From Purshia tridentata (lineage: Eukaryota > Streptophyta > Magnoliopsida > Rosales > Rosaceae), in assembly GCA_003254885.1 (NCBI GenBank), contig QANT01005548.1, positions 1 through 46,873 on the forward strand: a DNA stretch of 46,873 bases. The letters are read 5' to 3'. The notes below the pieces were generated by a model. It had not been told where the DNA came from, searched no databases, and was given only the letters and a program-made list of their open reading frames with translations. Shown here piece by piece: positions 33,521 to 45,600 of the stretch. Position numbers and translations under genes: made by a program. Every line of letters begins with the position of its first letter. Position 1 is the stretch's first letter.

Positions 33521-34660
33521 CTTCAACGTATTATAAATTAGGTTCATTCAGGGCCATTAAGCTGTTGCACTTTTGCTGTGCAAAATATTAAATCATATAT
33601 TAATACATTCAAATAATAAGACTTAACAACAAAAATAAATTATCAACAAGCATATAAAAAATTTGCATTATAGTAACACTTGAAACTGTTGCTGCATTGC
33701 AAGAGCTGAGTGCATTATATATAAAAATTTTAATTTCGTATGTTAAAAAAATATATATTGACTTTCGAGTTGTTTTAAAAGTTTATAATAATAATTTTTT
33801 AAAACTAAATTACCCAATAGAAGTATAGGAGAAAAAGTTGTGGGTGTGGGTGTGGGTGTGGGTAATATTGACTGAAGTCTCCGTCAAAATTATTGACAAA
33901 GGACGTCCCAAACATATTTTGATATTCCCTTAATTCATTATATATGGGTTGATGACAACCAAACTTTCACCTTATTCGTGCTATTCAAGCTCCAACTTTC
34001 CATTTTGGCCACACAGAAAAAAAAGCTCAAACTTTCCATATCTCCAATCGTTAGATCGATGAGGTGCTCAATTATACCAATAAGGAATGTAAACGATAAA
34101 TGAAAGGAATTTAATTTAAGTTTTTAGTTCACCATTTTTTTGGTTAAAAAATATGTTGTGTTACTACTAATTGACTATCGAGTTATTTAACACAATTAAT
34201 TAAATTAAGATTTAATAGTATAATATTCAATTAAGATAAATAAATTACCAATTTACCACCCATATAAAAGATGGATCTCCTAATTTTTGTACCCAAAAGA
34301 AGAATTATTCAACATAAACAAGATAGATGGATAATGTTTGTCACAATAGGGGAGTATACGTTTTTTCTTGGCTTTGAACAAAATAACGTTTTTCTTTACT
34401 TTGAAAGGATAAGAACATTTAAGTTGGGAGTTTGGTTTTGTATTTTTCATTAAGAAAACAGATTTTAGGTGTCCCCATGAATAAAAATGACCAGATTCAC
34501 TGTAACTTCACCTTTCTTTCTTAAATAAATCCCCCAAATTAGTTTTAATTTTCTGCAAATGGTAAAAATATAATAATTCACCAACATTCCAAAAACACCC
34601 AATAAAAAAAACAAAAAAAAACCAGACCAATTTGGCTGTGACCATGCACCCATTAAAACT
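33521..34660. other. intergenic spacer upstream of MGL
   Basis: AT-rich, without a supported gene. Four to five copies of GTGGGT lie at about 33839-33863. Confidence 0.4.
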
Positions 34661-34670
34661 CTATATATGG
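34661..34670 (+). promoter_or_regulatory. TATA box of the methionine gamma-lyase gene
   Basis: CTATATATGG lies about 120 bp upstream of the start codon. A pyrimidine-rich patch with (TC)n follows at 34711-34737, as is common in plant leaders. Confidence 0.55.
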
Positions 34671-34783
34671 ATTCCTCCTCATCCTAACTTCTCTAAAAAC
34701 TTAAACACAATCCTCCATCTTCTCTCTCTCTCTCTTCAATATTCTGCCAATCCCTCAAACCCCACTTTGCATATTCATCATCC

Positions 34784-36834
34784 ATGGCCGACACCAAAAC
34801 CCACGGTTACATTTTCCCCACCCCCACCACAACCACCAAAAACAACAAGAGAGCCGCCGACCGCGACGACATGGACGGCGACGACAACAACTACGTCGTC
34901 GCTAAAAAATCAATGCTGCTCAACTCCGCCGCAGCCGGCGCCGAGTTTGACGACCCGGCGGCGGCATTGGCCGGCACTCGCCACGAGTTTGGCGAGCATG
35001 GCGGGGTGAACATGTCGATCGAGGCCTCCGCCACGTTCACTGTGATGGAGCCGGAGACCCTCCGCCGCATGTTCTCCGGGGAGCTGGGGCCGGACCGCGA
35101 CTTCTTTATTTACAGCCGCCACTTCAACCCCACGGTGCTGAATCTGAGCCGTCAGATGGCGGCGCTGGAGGGCACGGAGGCTGCTTACTGCACCTCCAGT
35201 GGGATGTCCGCCATCTCGGCCGTGATGCTGCAGCTGGTCAGCAGCGGGGACCACGTGGTGGCCTCCAGGACCCTCTACGGCGGGACCCACGCGCTGCTGA
35301 CCCACTTCCTGCCCAGGGCCTGTAACATAACGACGACGTTTGTGGACATCAACGACCTCGACGCTGTCCGGAATGCCATCCAGGTCGGCAAGACCAAGGT
35401 CCTCTATTTCGAGGCCATGTCCAACCCGACTCTGAGGGTGGCCGACGTGCCTGAACTCAGCCGCATCGGCCACGACAAGGGCGTCACGGTTGTCGTGGAC
35501 AACACGTTCGCCCCCATGGTTTTGTCTCCGGCCAAGCTCGGAGCCGACGTCGTCATTCACAGCATATCCAAATTTATTAGCGGCGGTGCTGATATTATCG
35601 CAGGTAAATAAATATACAAAATTTGGGCATTTTCGAAAATTGAAATCCATATTTAATTTTGGTAATAAGGATGAAATACATTTGTACAAGCGGGTCCCAC
35701 GTACCACACAATTCATATATATATGTAGTAACGGTCTTTGTATATGCATGTAAAAAATTAAGTGATGGAATCTGGGACGTCCATCTCAGAGATTGGTGAA
35801 AAGGGATTCATGTGATGATGGCGTTACTTTTTCCCTCGTGAATCATCTTTGTCTTGCTCTACTGCTATGATGGCTCATTTTTGTTTGGTTGTGTTATTTT
35901 TAGGTACAATGTTTATGTTTGTTTGTTTGGTTTCGTTTCTCCCTCGTCCACCGTACTTGGTGTAAACATGGGTGACTTCAGTTGGAATTGTATTCTTCTT
36001 CCAGTGGAAGAATCCTTTACGTGATTCATGATTCCTAGTGATGTGTTTAAACAATTTTTTATATAATCCACTCGATTAATTAACATTTAAATTATTACAT
36101 CATTCACTTCTAAGAATATGTTAGATTCTAGCATTACTCTTATTATAATCCTCCATGCATATCTAGCAATCTGCAAACCCCACCACTTCTCACTGATATG
36201 TTTTGTTGTTGTCACAATTCTTTAACCCTTTATATTTTGATTGGCATATGCAGGAGTTGTGTGTGGACCTGCAAGCCTGGTGAATTCCATGATGGACCTA
36301 CACCAAGGTGCCCTGATGCTTTTGGGCCCAACAATGAATGCTAAGGTTGCCTTTGAACTCTCTGAGAGGGTTCCCCACTTGGCCCTAAGAATGAAGGAGC
36401 ACTGCCACAGGGCCATGGTTTATGCCACAAGGATGAAGAAGATGGGCCTCAAAGTCATATACCCAGGACTTGAAGACCACCCCCAACATGAGCTCCTCAA
36501 GACCATGGCGAACAAGGACTATGGGTTTGGTGGGCTTCTGTGTGTGGACATGTTGACTGAGGAGAGGGCCAACAGGCTCATGAACCTCTTGCAAAACTGC
36601 ACCCAGTTTGGGTTCATGGCTGTGAGCTTGGGGTACTATGAGACACTCATGTCCTGCTCAGGAAGCAGCACAAGCAGTGAAATGAATGCTGAGGAGAAAG
36701 CTTTGGCTGGGATTTCACCAGGGTTGGTGAGAATGTCAATTGGGTACATTGGGACATTGGAGCAGAGATGGAGCCAGTTTGAGAAGGCACTCTCTAGAAT
36801 GCACCAGGATTCTGCTTTGTTTGGGAAGAAGTGA
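34784..36834 (+). CDS. MGL: methionine gamma-lyase (PLP enzyme)
   Basis: Cytosolic Cys/Met-metabolism PLP enzyme that cleaves methionine to methanethiol, 2-oxobutanoate and ammonia. In plants the 2-oxobutanoate feeds isoleucine synthesis. Exons 34784-35603 and 36254-36834, one GT-AG intron, 466 residues, close to the plant MGL length. The first 60 residues are a low-complexity Thr/Asp/Asn-rich extension. Then: HEFGEHGGVNMSIEASATFT, YSRHFNPTVLNLSRQMAALEG, YCTSSGMSAIS (phosphate-binding loop), SRTLYGGTHALL, VVVDNTFAPM (Asp binding the PLP ring nitrogen), and SISKFISGGADIIAG with the Schiff-base Lys263. The C-terminal domain has LMLLGPTMNAKVAFELSERV and ISPGLVRMSIGYIGTLEQ. Exon 1 is clearly richer in G+C than exon 2 and the flanks. 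Catalytic residues intact. Confidence 0.95.
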
Positions 36835-37229
36835 TAAATTGTTGTTGTCCAGCTAGTGTTTATTTGTTGTTGGGTTGGGAGATGAATAAGTGTGCATGGG
36901 TTAGAGAGTGTTGGGTTGCTCTTGTAAAAATAGGTGTACCCTTTGTTTAATTTCGTATATCAATTCCTAACTAATTTTCCTTTCGGTAGTTCTATTAGTG
37001 TTTATATAGTTTTCATGAATGTTTTTTTAAATTCCTCAGTACTTCAAAAATGCTGACATATATATATACTCTTCTTTGTCTCACAACACAAAGGAAATTG
37101 GCAATATTGGCAATTAAAGGCTTACATAAACTTGTGCAATAATACCAAATAGAGAGATTACTTCCATGAATCCATCAACTCCAACCCAACCAAGTTTGCT
37201 TGTATACCAACATGTGGTATCACATAGAA
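36835..37229. other. MGL 3' region
   Basis: Likely 3' untranslated region and spacer; nothing else recognised. Confidence 0.4.
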
Positions 37230-37738
37230 GTTTTATATATTATATAGAAGTTTTATATTATTGGTTTCAAAACATTTTGCGACAAAATGAATACAATGTG
37301 CGACAAAACTTTGCGCCAAATATGTGTAGTTCGCACCATCCCACAAGAAACTTGGCAACGAAATTTGTGTAATAAATTATATTATTGGTTTCAAAACATT
37401 TTGCGACAAAACTTTGCGCCAAATATGTGTAGTTCGCACCATACCACAAGAAACTTGGCAACGAAATTTGTGTAATAAGCGACAAAATTTGGCACCAAAA
37501 TTCAAATTTCATGCCGTTTAGTTCTTATGAACACATTAGCGACAAAAAAATGCTATTTGGCAACGCAATATATGTTCGTCTTAGCACGTAAATGGCCATG
37601 CAATTTGTCTTTCATGGCCAATTTTCACGAACAACACTTTATACGACATAGTTTGGTGACCTATAGTGTTTGGCGATGAATTATCTTATTTTAACAACGA
37701 AATGATTTTGTCAAAAATTGTCTTTTTTCTTGTAGTGT
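37230..37738. mobile_element. CACTA-type transposon end with internal tandem repeats
   Basis: The right boundary reads TTTTTTCTTGTAGTG (37722-37736), the reverse complement of the CACTACAAGAAAAA terminal repeat typical of plant CACTA elements. Upstream is the usual subterminal pattern of GCGACAAAA/GGCAACGAAA motifs. A unit of about 120 bp (TATATTATTGGTTTCAAAACATTTTGCGAC... to CAACGAAATTTGTGTAATAA) occurs at about 37252-37375 and 37378-37478. I could not find the matching left terminal repeat and no transposase is present, so this is a non-autonomous or truncated copy. Confidence 0.65.
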
Positions 37739-40340
37739 ATACATTGTAATATGAGTGAAGGTCGTTATTAATATAATACCTTATAAATATAAACATATCA
37801 TTCAACAATATTTTTACACATAGATTTGTTACACAACGTGTGGTATATCGATTATACTTAATAATTATTTCCAAGCGCAGATAATATATTAATTTTCCCC
37901 TTTTGAGAGAATTAGATTCCCATGAATAAAGAAAAGATTTCTCATACTTCACTTACCAAACATGAGAATTACATTATCTTCTAATTCCCAAGTTTTCAAA
38001 AATTGAACTAAACGATTTTTGAAAGGTTAAACTTAAATTAGTGGATGTAATAAAAAATTAAAAAATAACTTTTTAAAAAGAAATTCTTACTTATGTATGA
38101 TAAGGTTGCCCTCTGTTTCTTCTCTCACACACATGATATATAATACATATGGTTGGTACCCACTGGACCTCCGTGTCGAGTATTTTGAGGTCCATCTAAA
38201 CAAATCATGTTCAATTGTTTTCTCACAAATTCTGGCTCATATGGTTGAAATTTCCTGGCAGGCCCGTTAACCCGTTTGCTATGTCAACTAGATTGAACTA
38301 TACTAAATTGTATGAAATTAGTTGTAACACAAATACTTTTTATTTCATTTTTAGAAGAGAAAGAAGACAAATACAGTTCAGTCCAACCGAGTACGTTATA
38401 TGAAATTTTTTAACTTTCAGATTTACTATTCACATCTAAAAATTCATTACCATATAATTTATTTATTTGGAGGAAAATGATCAAACTTAGGTGCATTATG
38501 TAATCATTAAGTAACTCAATTGAAAGCGCCGTAAAATTACCATAATACATTTAAGTTTGATTTTCTATTCCCAAATAACAAAATTTTAAAAAACATTTAT
38601 ATTGTAAGTAATTTTGCGGTCTATCCAACCGAGTTATCCAATAATTACAGGAAAATTTCCTAACTTTCAGATTTACTATTTTCATTAACTATTTTATTTC
38701 TTTCAGCATTAAAAAAAAATGTATATATTATATATATAATGCATTGAGATGTAGGCTACAATGACCTCCATATCATTGGAGCGGTCTACAGCGCCATGGT
38801 AACCATCGCGTTGGGGATGTTATTGACCCAGCCATGAATGCTTTTATTTGCTTTAAGTATAAAAAAGAAAATAGACGTGAGTAAATATTTTGGAGATGGG
38901 TATGATGAATAAAGGGATGGGCACTACCACTCAACAATAATGATGGGTATTTTTGAAGTTGAACCATTAGGATTCTTTTAGTGATTTCAACAATAGAATC
39001 AATGGGCTACATTTAGGCTCAACTTACATTTGCGGAGCTTTCTAGTGCGGAATCCAGGTGTGGGCAGGTGTCAAAAAGAGAGAAACTCACTGTGCACTGT
39101 GCAGTGGAGCCCACCACCTTGTGTGTGTTTTCTGCATTTTGTCCTCTTAAGAGTCATTCTCATTTAGTTGTTTACTAACCATCCAGAATGAGAATGAAAA
39201 TAAGGTTAATTTACTCTCTTGTTTTTAATAATGATCATAAATTGGAGTAAAAACTAGTCTAATTACTAAATAATTATAGGGTTCTTTAAAACGTTTTATT
39301 TTTTAATGGGTATTTAGATTTTTTCAGAAATTTTGAAGATCATTTTGGTACAAAGCTTTGACTCAATTGATGCAAAAATCGGTTACCTATCCTATAAATG
39401 TCAACTATTCTAAATTGTTGCATTAACTCACTGATTGAATCACCCATTTTTACATCAACATATCATATAAATCATGAGTCTCATTATACAATAATACTAT
39501 TCTTACTATGTTTTTATACCATTTTATGTGTCATTATTGTACTAAACAGGTTATTTCCTTATTTTTAAGGTTTTTATTTTTATTTTTTTAGTGTTTAATA
39601 TATGAATGACATGTAGATTGCCATATAAAATGATATAAAATTATAGTATGAAAATATGGTAAGTATAGCATTGTTGCTCATTATAGACAAGCATATTCAT
39701 TTGCAAGATAAGATCCAAGAGAAATTATTAAAAATCTTACTAAATCTTGTTATCACCGACTTATATACAGATATATTTGTCCAAAAATCAACATCGGTTG
39801 GTTGGTGCCATAAGGACAAGTGCCTAATTAAAGGCACAAACCAAACGACGAACATCAAAATTTGGGAAAACGACCTCACCTATAACCAATGCCATCACAC
39901 AAGATTTGATTTGGACTACACCAAAACACCTCTAACTCAATCACCAAAACATGCAGACAACAAGATCACAATGCAATTTTGGAAAGTAGTGACAAACTAC
40001 TCCTCATCGTTCATTATCATGCTCCACATGTGTCGTTCAATCCACATACTTATTATCGTATTTAATTGAGATCAATCAGAGCATAGATATGAAAATGATA
40101 TGAATCATAGTTACTCATCACATTTAAAGAAGAAATTATTCAGCAACACCAAGTGGCATGGTTATATATTTGTTATTGGGAAAAAAATAATTTTGATCAT
40201 GTGTTTTATCTTAAAAACATATTTGGTTCATGTGGTTTCCAAATTACACATTTGGTACTTGTGTTTTATTTTGTTGCAATTTTAGGACCTTTTATAACCA
40301 ATATGAAATTTTTTTTTCTTAAATTAAACTAATGACTTAC
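37739..40340. other. AT-rich intergenic spacer
   Basis: No gene supported. The longest open frame (137 codons, 39656-40069, plus strand) has no recognisable domain and its first codons lie in AT-rich repeat-like sequence. Around 40190-40290 there is text typical of a dispersed plant repeat (paired CATGTG(T/G)TTT phrases). Confidence 0.4.
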
Positions 40341-40344
40341 ATAA

Positions 40345-40800
40345 ACTCACGAATTTTATTCAAATATGGAACAGTTTCATTTAGGTAATCTTCAATTTAA
40401 TTTTCAAACAAAAATTGAAAATTTGAGTTTGTTAAGATTGTCCTCAAATTGCAAATAACATAAAATGCATAGACCAAATGTAAAGTTTTGCATAATTTCA
40501 CGAGTTTTAGTTAAAAATTAAAAATATTCATATATGAAACATTTAATTTGATTTTAAAATAAAAATTGAAAATTTGAGTTTGTTAAGGTTGTCCTCATAT
40601 TGCAAATAACATAAAATATAGGAACACAATATGGAGATTAATATAATTAACTCACAAGTTTTACTCAAAAATGACAAAAATTCATCTATTTAAACCTTTG
40701 ATTTGATTTTCTAAAAAAAAAAATGAAAATTTTGAGTTTATTAAGATTGTCCTCATATTGCAATTAATATAAAATTTAAAGAATAAATGTGAAGTTTTGA
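40345..40800. repeat. three diverged ~155-bp tandem repeats
   Basis: The phrase AAAATTTGAGTTTGTTAAGA followed by TTGTCCTCA(A/T)ATTGCAA recurs with anchor positions 40427, 40578 and 40736, a period of 151-158 bp. Between anchors the order of motifs is conserved (TTTCACGAGTTTTA/CTCACAAGTTTTA, TTTGATTT). Copies have diverged considerably, so the array is old. Confidence 0.75.
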
Positions 40801-41230
40801 AATCACTGGAGCCAAGTTTATTTTCAAGATAAAATACACAGATTAAAAATATTACTTTCACTTTCCTAATCCTTTATGTTCTAGCATTAATAGTAGTACA
40901 CGTGTAATTGGTAAATGTAGTACAAATAATTTCAAGTAGTAAATTTTCCAATGTGTTTACGTATTTAATTAAAAAATTAAAAAAATTTGAAAATAAAACA
41001 TAGAAGAGCATTGCCGAATATTCGCCCTGAAGTTTTAGCAAGTTTATGTATAGACTATAACTAGCTACTTTATATTTCAAAACAAAACGAAACAAAAAAG
41101 AAATAAAACAAGTTTATATTCACAAAGCCAAAATATCGATATTGATTATGACCAAAAAGTACAAGTTTTAGTATTATTATACAAACGGTTGTTCTTCATG
41201 AACAAGACTAAAAGTCAAAGATTGAGATGC

Positions 41231-41383
41231 TGAGATTCCACATATTAGGAAGAACCTCTAAATATTTATATATATATATATATATTTTTTTTTTCTTTGA
41301 CGGAAAGATGAGATTCCACATATTAGGAAGAACCTCTAAATATTTATATATATATATATATTTTTTTTTTCTTTGACGGAAAG
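41231..41383. repeat. 78-bp tandem duplication with (TA)n, in the CYP78A 3' region
   Basis: Copies at 41231-41308 and 41309-41383 share TGAGATTCCACATATTAGGA, AGAACCTCTAAATATT, a TA run, a T run and TTTGACGGAAAG. They are identical apart from the length of the TA and T tracts. The array ends 37 bp beyond the CYP78A stop codon, so it is probably transcribed in its 3' untranslated region. Confidence 0.88.
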
Positions 41384-41420
41384 GGTGAGAAAAGATAGGG
41401 TGTAATGCGCTTGCTTTTGT

Positions 41421-43115
41421 TTATCTGCGCCTATGATGCACTTGGGCAGTGAGAGGTTCTGCCATTTCGCATGAAAGCCTCAACACTTCGGATAAGTCAA
41501 CCGGGTCACGATCCGACGGCACCCACTGAAACTCATGCAACAACGTTCCGACCCAAAAACACACCGTGGCCAGCCCCAATGCCTTTCCGGGACAACTCCT
41601 CCGACCCGACCCAAACGGCGCAAGCCTGAGGTCAGACCCCAACACAGAGAACTCCACGTCCGCATCATTTGACGACACGAACCTCTGCGGCATAAACTGG
41701 AGAGGGTCCTCCCAAAGCTGTGGGCACCTGGTGATGGCCCACATGTTCACCATAGCGGTGGTCCCAGCGGGCACGTGATAGCCATCGACTGTGGTGTCTG
41801 TGATCGCCAAGCGGGCCCACGAGAGCAGTGGGCCCGGCGGATGCAGCCTTAGTACTTCCTTCACCACTGCCTGCAGGTACACCATTGAGAGGATGTCGGA
41901 TTCCATCAACGGCCGTGATCTTCCAACCACTCGATCGAGCTCATCGTGGACCTTCGACTGGATGTCAGGATGGAGCACCATTCTCGCTAGTATCCACTCG
42001 ATCAAAACCGCAACAGTGTCTGTTCCTCTGAATATCATTTCCTGTAGATTTTAATAGCGCACCATTTTCTTAGCAACCAAACACCATGCATGTAAGCTAA
42101 TCAGTAACAAGTCAGCTTAAATTTAAATTTTGTTTACCCAAAGAACTGCGATCATATCGTGGTCGGACAATTTATCGGGTCCTTGAAGAGATAGAAGAAC
42201 GTCTACAAAATCATGATGGTTTTTGGTCTGGCCAGTTTGGGCCGATCTATGTTGATGGATAATACGGCTGACGAACCGGTTCACTTTGGGAACGAGTTTG
42301 TTGCATCTGAACCGGATATTCTGGAGGTCTAAACCGGCGAGACAGGGAAGGTGATCAGACCAGTTGAGCTTACCCAACAACTCGTAGCCTTCTTCCACGA
42401 GCCGGCTCAGCTCCTCGGCCTCCGCATTCGACGAGCCGAGTTCGTATTGACGTCCAAACACGGAGCACATCATGTTGTTCAAAGAGGCTCGCCTGAGGAC
42501 ATCACGGACGCAGACGTGATGGCCACGTGTCGCGATCAGGGACGTCATTTGAGCCGCGATTTGGAAGCGTTGGGGCTCGGACGCGGAGATTTGTTTGGGA
42601 CAAAAGAGATGGGTGGCGGCGATTCGTCTGAGGGTACGCCAGTAATTTCCGTAAGGGGCGAAGCCGATAGCTCTGTTGAACATTAGACTGTAAGCCGACT
42701 CTTTTATGGGGCGGTCGGCGAAAACCGAGCTGTTGAGGATTTCTTTGGCTACGTCGGGATTGCATGTGATGATGACGCGGGTGTCGCCGAGGCTGAAAGC
42801 CATGAGGCGCTTGGCGCCAAGGCGGTCGGCTGCTTTAGCGAGGTTGCGGTGGGCGAGGTTGGCCATGAGGTTCATGCTGCCTAGCACTGGGAGTCCACGT
42901 GGTCCGGGAATGGGCTTTTTGGTAATTTGATCATGCTTTCTTTTGTTCCAGTACTGGTATGTTCCCCATGCTGGGCCTCCGGGAGAGACCCAGTATAAAA
43001 ACGACATGGTCAACCAAGCCATGCACATAAAAAGAAGGGCAAAGAGGGTGTTTGTGGAAGACAAAGATTTGCATTTGGAGAAGAAAGCCAAAATCCACAG
43101 GCTGTCTAGCTGTGT

Positions 43116-43121
<6 letters not shown>
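41421..43121 (-). CDS. CYP78A: cytochrome P450, CYP78A family
   Basis: ER-anchored monooxygenase of the plant CYP78A family, whose members (KLUH/CYP78A5, CYP78A9 and relatives) control organ, seed and fruit size through an unidentified product. Exons 42138-43121 and 41421-42041, one phase-0 GT-AG intron at the usual CYP78A position, 534 residues. Residues 1-45 hold the membrane anchor ([20 protein letters not shown]), then SPGGPAWG, the proline hinge [30 protein letters not shown] (C-helix), I-helix [16 protein letters not shown] with Thr337, ExxR as KEVLR (Glu390, Arg393), PQRF where most P450s have PERF, and haem loop [10 protein letters not shown] with Cys478. The N-terminal [10 protein letters not shown] type resembles the CYP78A3/6/9 group more than CYP78A5. 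A GA/CT repeat abuts the start codon. Confidence 0.95.
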
Positions 43122-43163
<42 letters not shown>

Positions 43164-43170
43164 AGGGAGG
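43122..43170. repeat. GA/CT microsatellite directly upstream of the CYP78A start codon
   Basis: About 17 GA units followed by GGGAGGGAGGGAGG on the plus strand, i.e. a pyrimidine run ending two bases before the ATG on the transcribed sense strand. It lies entirely in the 5' untranslated region. GA/CT repeats are bound by plant BPC (GAGA-binding) factors and are prone to length change. Confidence 0.9.
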
Positions 43171-43230
43171 AGTGTGTTGGGTTGTGTTGTTTGTTTTCCC
43201 TTTTTGGGTTGAACTATGAAGTGGGAATTG

Positions 43231-43240
43231 GCTTATATAG
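43231..43240 (-). promoter_or_regulatory. TATA box of the CYP78A gene
   Basis: On the minus strand this reads CTATATAAGC, about 110 bp upstream of the start codon, which predicts transcription starting near 43200. Confidence 0.55.
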
Positions 43241-44450
43241 AGTTTTATAGACCACAAGAGAGTGGGGTTGTGAGTTGTGGAGCAAGAGGAGGTGGAGGAT
43301 AATAATAATAATAATTTAAATAGGAAACCGTTAAATAGTGGCCTCAATTATCATATAAGTTATATAACGGAAAAGGGGAAGAGAACAGGGAAGTTATAGA
43401 AATATCAGTTTGCGCCGCCATCATACTAAAACACATAACGGACAACGGGACAAGTAACTGAGAGCCACTCAAGGGTCGTGACTCCCTCGACGCTCGTTTA
43501 ATCTCGCAGTTACTGTTTTCTGGTCAAGTTCAGGTCCATGAGGACGACACAAGCTATATATGTATCACATAAATATATGGACTACACACGTTATATGTAT
43601 GATGTATGATGTATCACATAAGTTATTGGAAGGAACATAAAAATTTAGAAAAAAAATTACAATAAAAAAGAGAAAGTTTGTTATAAGGCAGGTGAATGAA
43701 TTTTCTCTCTCAATATGGTAATCTCTTTTAGCAAAATATCATCATATTATTGCCTGAAGTTTATGGAATAGATATTAAGGACACATGTGTGGACAAGGGA
43801 ACATATGAAATCTAGGATTATATGATCATGTGAAAGAAAACAACAAAATTCGTACTTTTATATAGGTAAGGACAGAAAGTACTACTTTACCACACTTGGA
43901 ACTATATTCCGTTATCGACATACATTTCTATTATCGAGATATATTTCCATTTTCAACCTACTATATACCGTTATTGATGTAACATTTTACTAACTTAAAA
44001 TTATTAATAACCAAGTAAAAGCATGCATACTTGTCACAAGATGATGACATGTCATGCATGCAAATTATTTATATATATAATTATCGAAACCCTTTCCCTA
44101 TATATATCCAAAAACATCACAATAAACCCAAGTTGTTGAATATGAAGGCAACCCACTATTAATTGGAGGCTCTATCATTCTCATGCAGTCAAAACCTATC
44201 TGTCACAAGGCCTGGCTTGGCTACCACTCAAAGCCTCCATCTCCTATGCCAAAGTTCACAACGTACCGCATACTGCCATGCCATGCATTCATCATTCATC
44301 AACCAAATGTTGTGCTAATAATCACAGCTCATGATATATATTATATATATATTGGGATTGAGAAACCTTGGGAGTTGGGACTCTTGATTTTGTCAACGCC
44401 ATGCATATATTACAAAAAAGTTTTAAATCTATAAATATAAATATTTTTAG
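43241..44450. other. CYP78A upstream region
   Basis: This holds an (ATA)n run near 43300-43315 and AT-rich sequence. A GTATGATGTATGATGTATCACATAA run lies near 43596. No gene supported. Confidence 0.4.
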
Positions 44451-45600
44451 GTATGAAGTATATTGAGTAAAAATTTATATTACGTGTAAGGTGTTAAATT
44501 TCATTTTTGAGAAGAGACGAAATTTTGAAACCTTTTCTAAAAAATTTCGGGTAAATTTTGGTTATTTCGCTTTCGCCAAAATTCTCAAAATTTCCTGAAA
44601 TTTTCGAAATAAAATTCAAACCCTAAAATCAAAATCACAATTACAATTACACAAAATTGGCACATCAAACCTTAGGAGAATAAAAGCCTACGATGAGGAA
44701 AGGAAAACCCACAAAAAAAAATGGTGATCGGAGCTCGAAGGTGGCCGAAATCGACGAATGAATCTGACGGTGGCAAGCTTTTATTTTTGCAATTTCCAAT
44801 GCTTGTGGTGGCTGGCTGGAGTGGAGGATGGAGGGAGAAGATGGCCGGCACCTGAGGGTCCCTTTGGTGGCCTTGGGTTGGCCGGAAAAGGCCGACTTGG
44901 TGGTTGGATTTGGTGGTGACAGCCATTCTGTGAGGGAGGAAGAAAAAAAGAAAAAAAAAAGACAAAGACTAAAGAGGTAAGGTAAGTCAAGGGTCTTGGA
45001 GAGAGGAAAGAAAAAAGGAAAAAAATTTAGGGCTAATTGGGGTTTGAAGCATTTAGGCAATTGGAAAAAAAAAAAGTTTGGAATTTTGTTTGAGGTTTTA
45101 TTTAGTTCTTTAATTTTGAGGTTTTGTTTGAGCTTTGGTTTTGGAGTTTCATTTTGTTTTTTTTAAACCATAAACCTTAATATATTGTATACAAAAAAAT
45201 AATTAAAAGTACCCAAGTCTTAAATCTTTAATATCTTATACCTTATTCTAAAATAAATAGAGTATAAATAATATACTAATATTATTTATTAATTATATTA
45301 ATTATATTTAACTGTATTAGTCTCCAACGCTCATTATAAATACCTTATATTACATAAAACCTACTATATGAATTTAGTTTCTTCAATATTTTTTATGAAA
45401 GTAGTAGATAATATGTTAAATTAACATATGGTAAAGTTTTATTCAAAATTTTTGTATTTTAATAACAATTTCCATCATTTTAGTTTAATTTTTATCGAAA
45501 TTAAAAATTTCATTAAAATTTCTGCGAATACGAAAATTTAACTCTTTGATTACGTGACATAAAAATACATACAGTACATTAAAATGTTTGAAAAAGAAAG
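44451..45600. other. probable degenerate retroelement or repeat, no gene
   Basis: A GC-richer block at about 44680-44940 (GGTGATCGGAGCTCGAAGGTGGCCGAAATCG) is surrounded by AAATTTCG/CGAAATTT-rich flanks. The text looks like parts of plant LTR-type repeats. The minus-strand open frame of 131 codons here is Phe/Ser/Pro-rich low complexity. No reverse transcriptase, integrase or clear terminal repeats are visible. Confidence 0.3.

Noticed and set aside
34910..35749. 279-codon open frame on the minus strand
   Set aside because: Exactly antisense to GC-rich exon 1 of methionine gamma-lyase, whose conserved motifs prove the plus strand; GC3-rich coding often leaves an open antisense frame.
37230..37480. 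Repeat pair considered as a CRISPR-like or satellite array
   Set aside because: Only two copies, no regular spacers, plant genome; better explained as transposon subterminal repeats.
39656..40069. 137-codon plus-strand frame
   Set aside because: No domain, AT-rich composition, no promoter or splice context; most likely chance.
42351..42686. Plus-strand frame within the P450 gene
   Set aside because: Antisense shadow of CYP78A exon 1.
44665..45060. 131-codon minus-strand frame rich in Phe, Ser and Pro
   Set aside because: Low-complexity translation of purine/pyrimidine tracts in repeat-like sequence.
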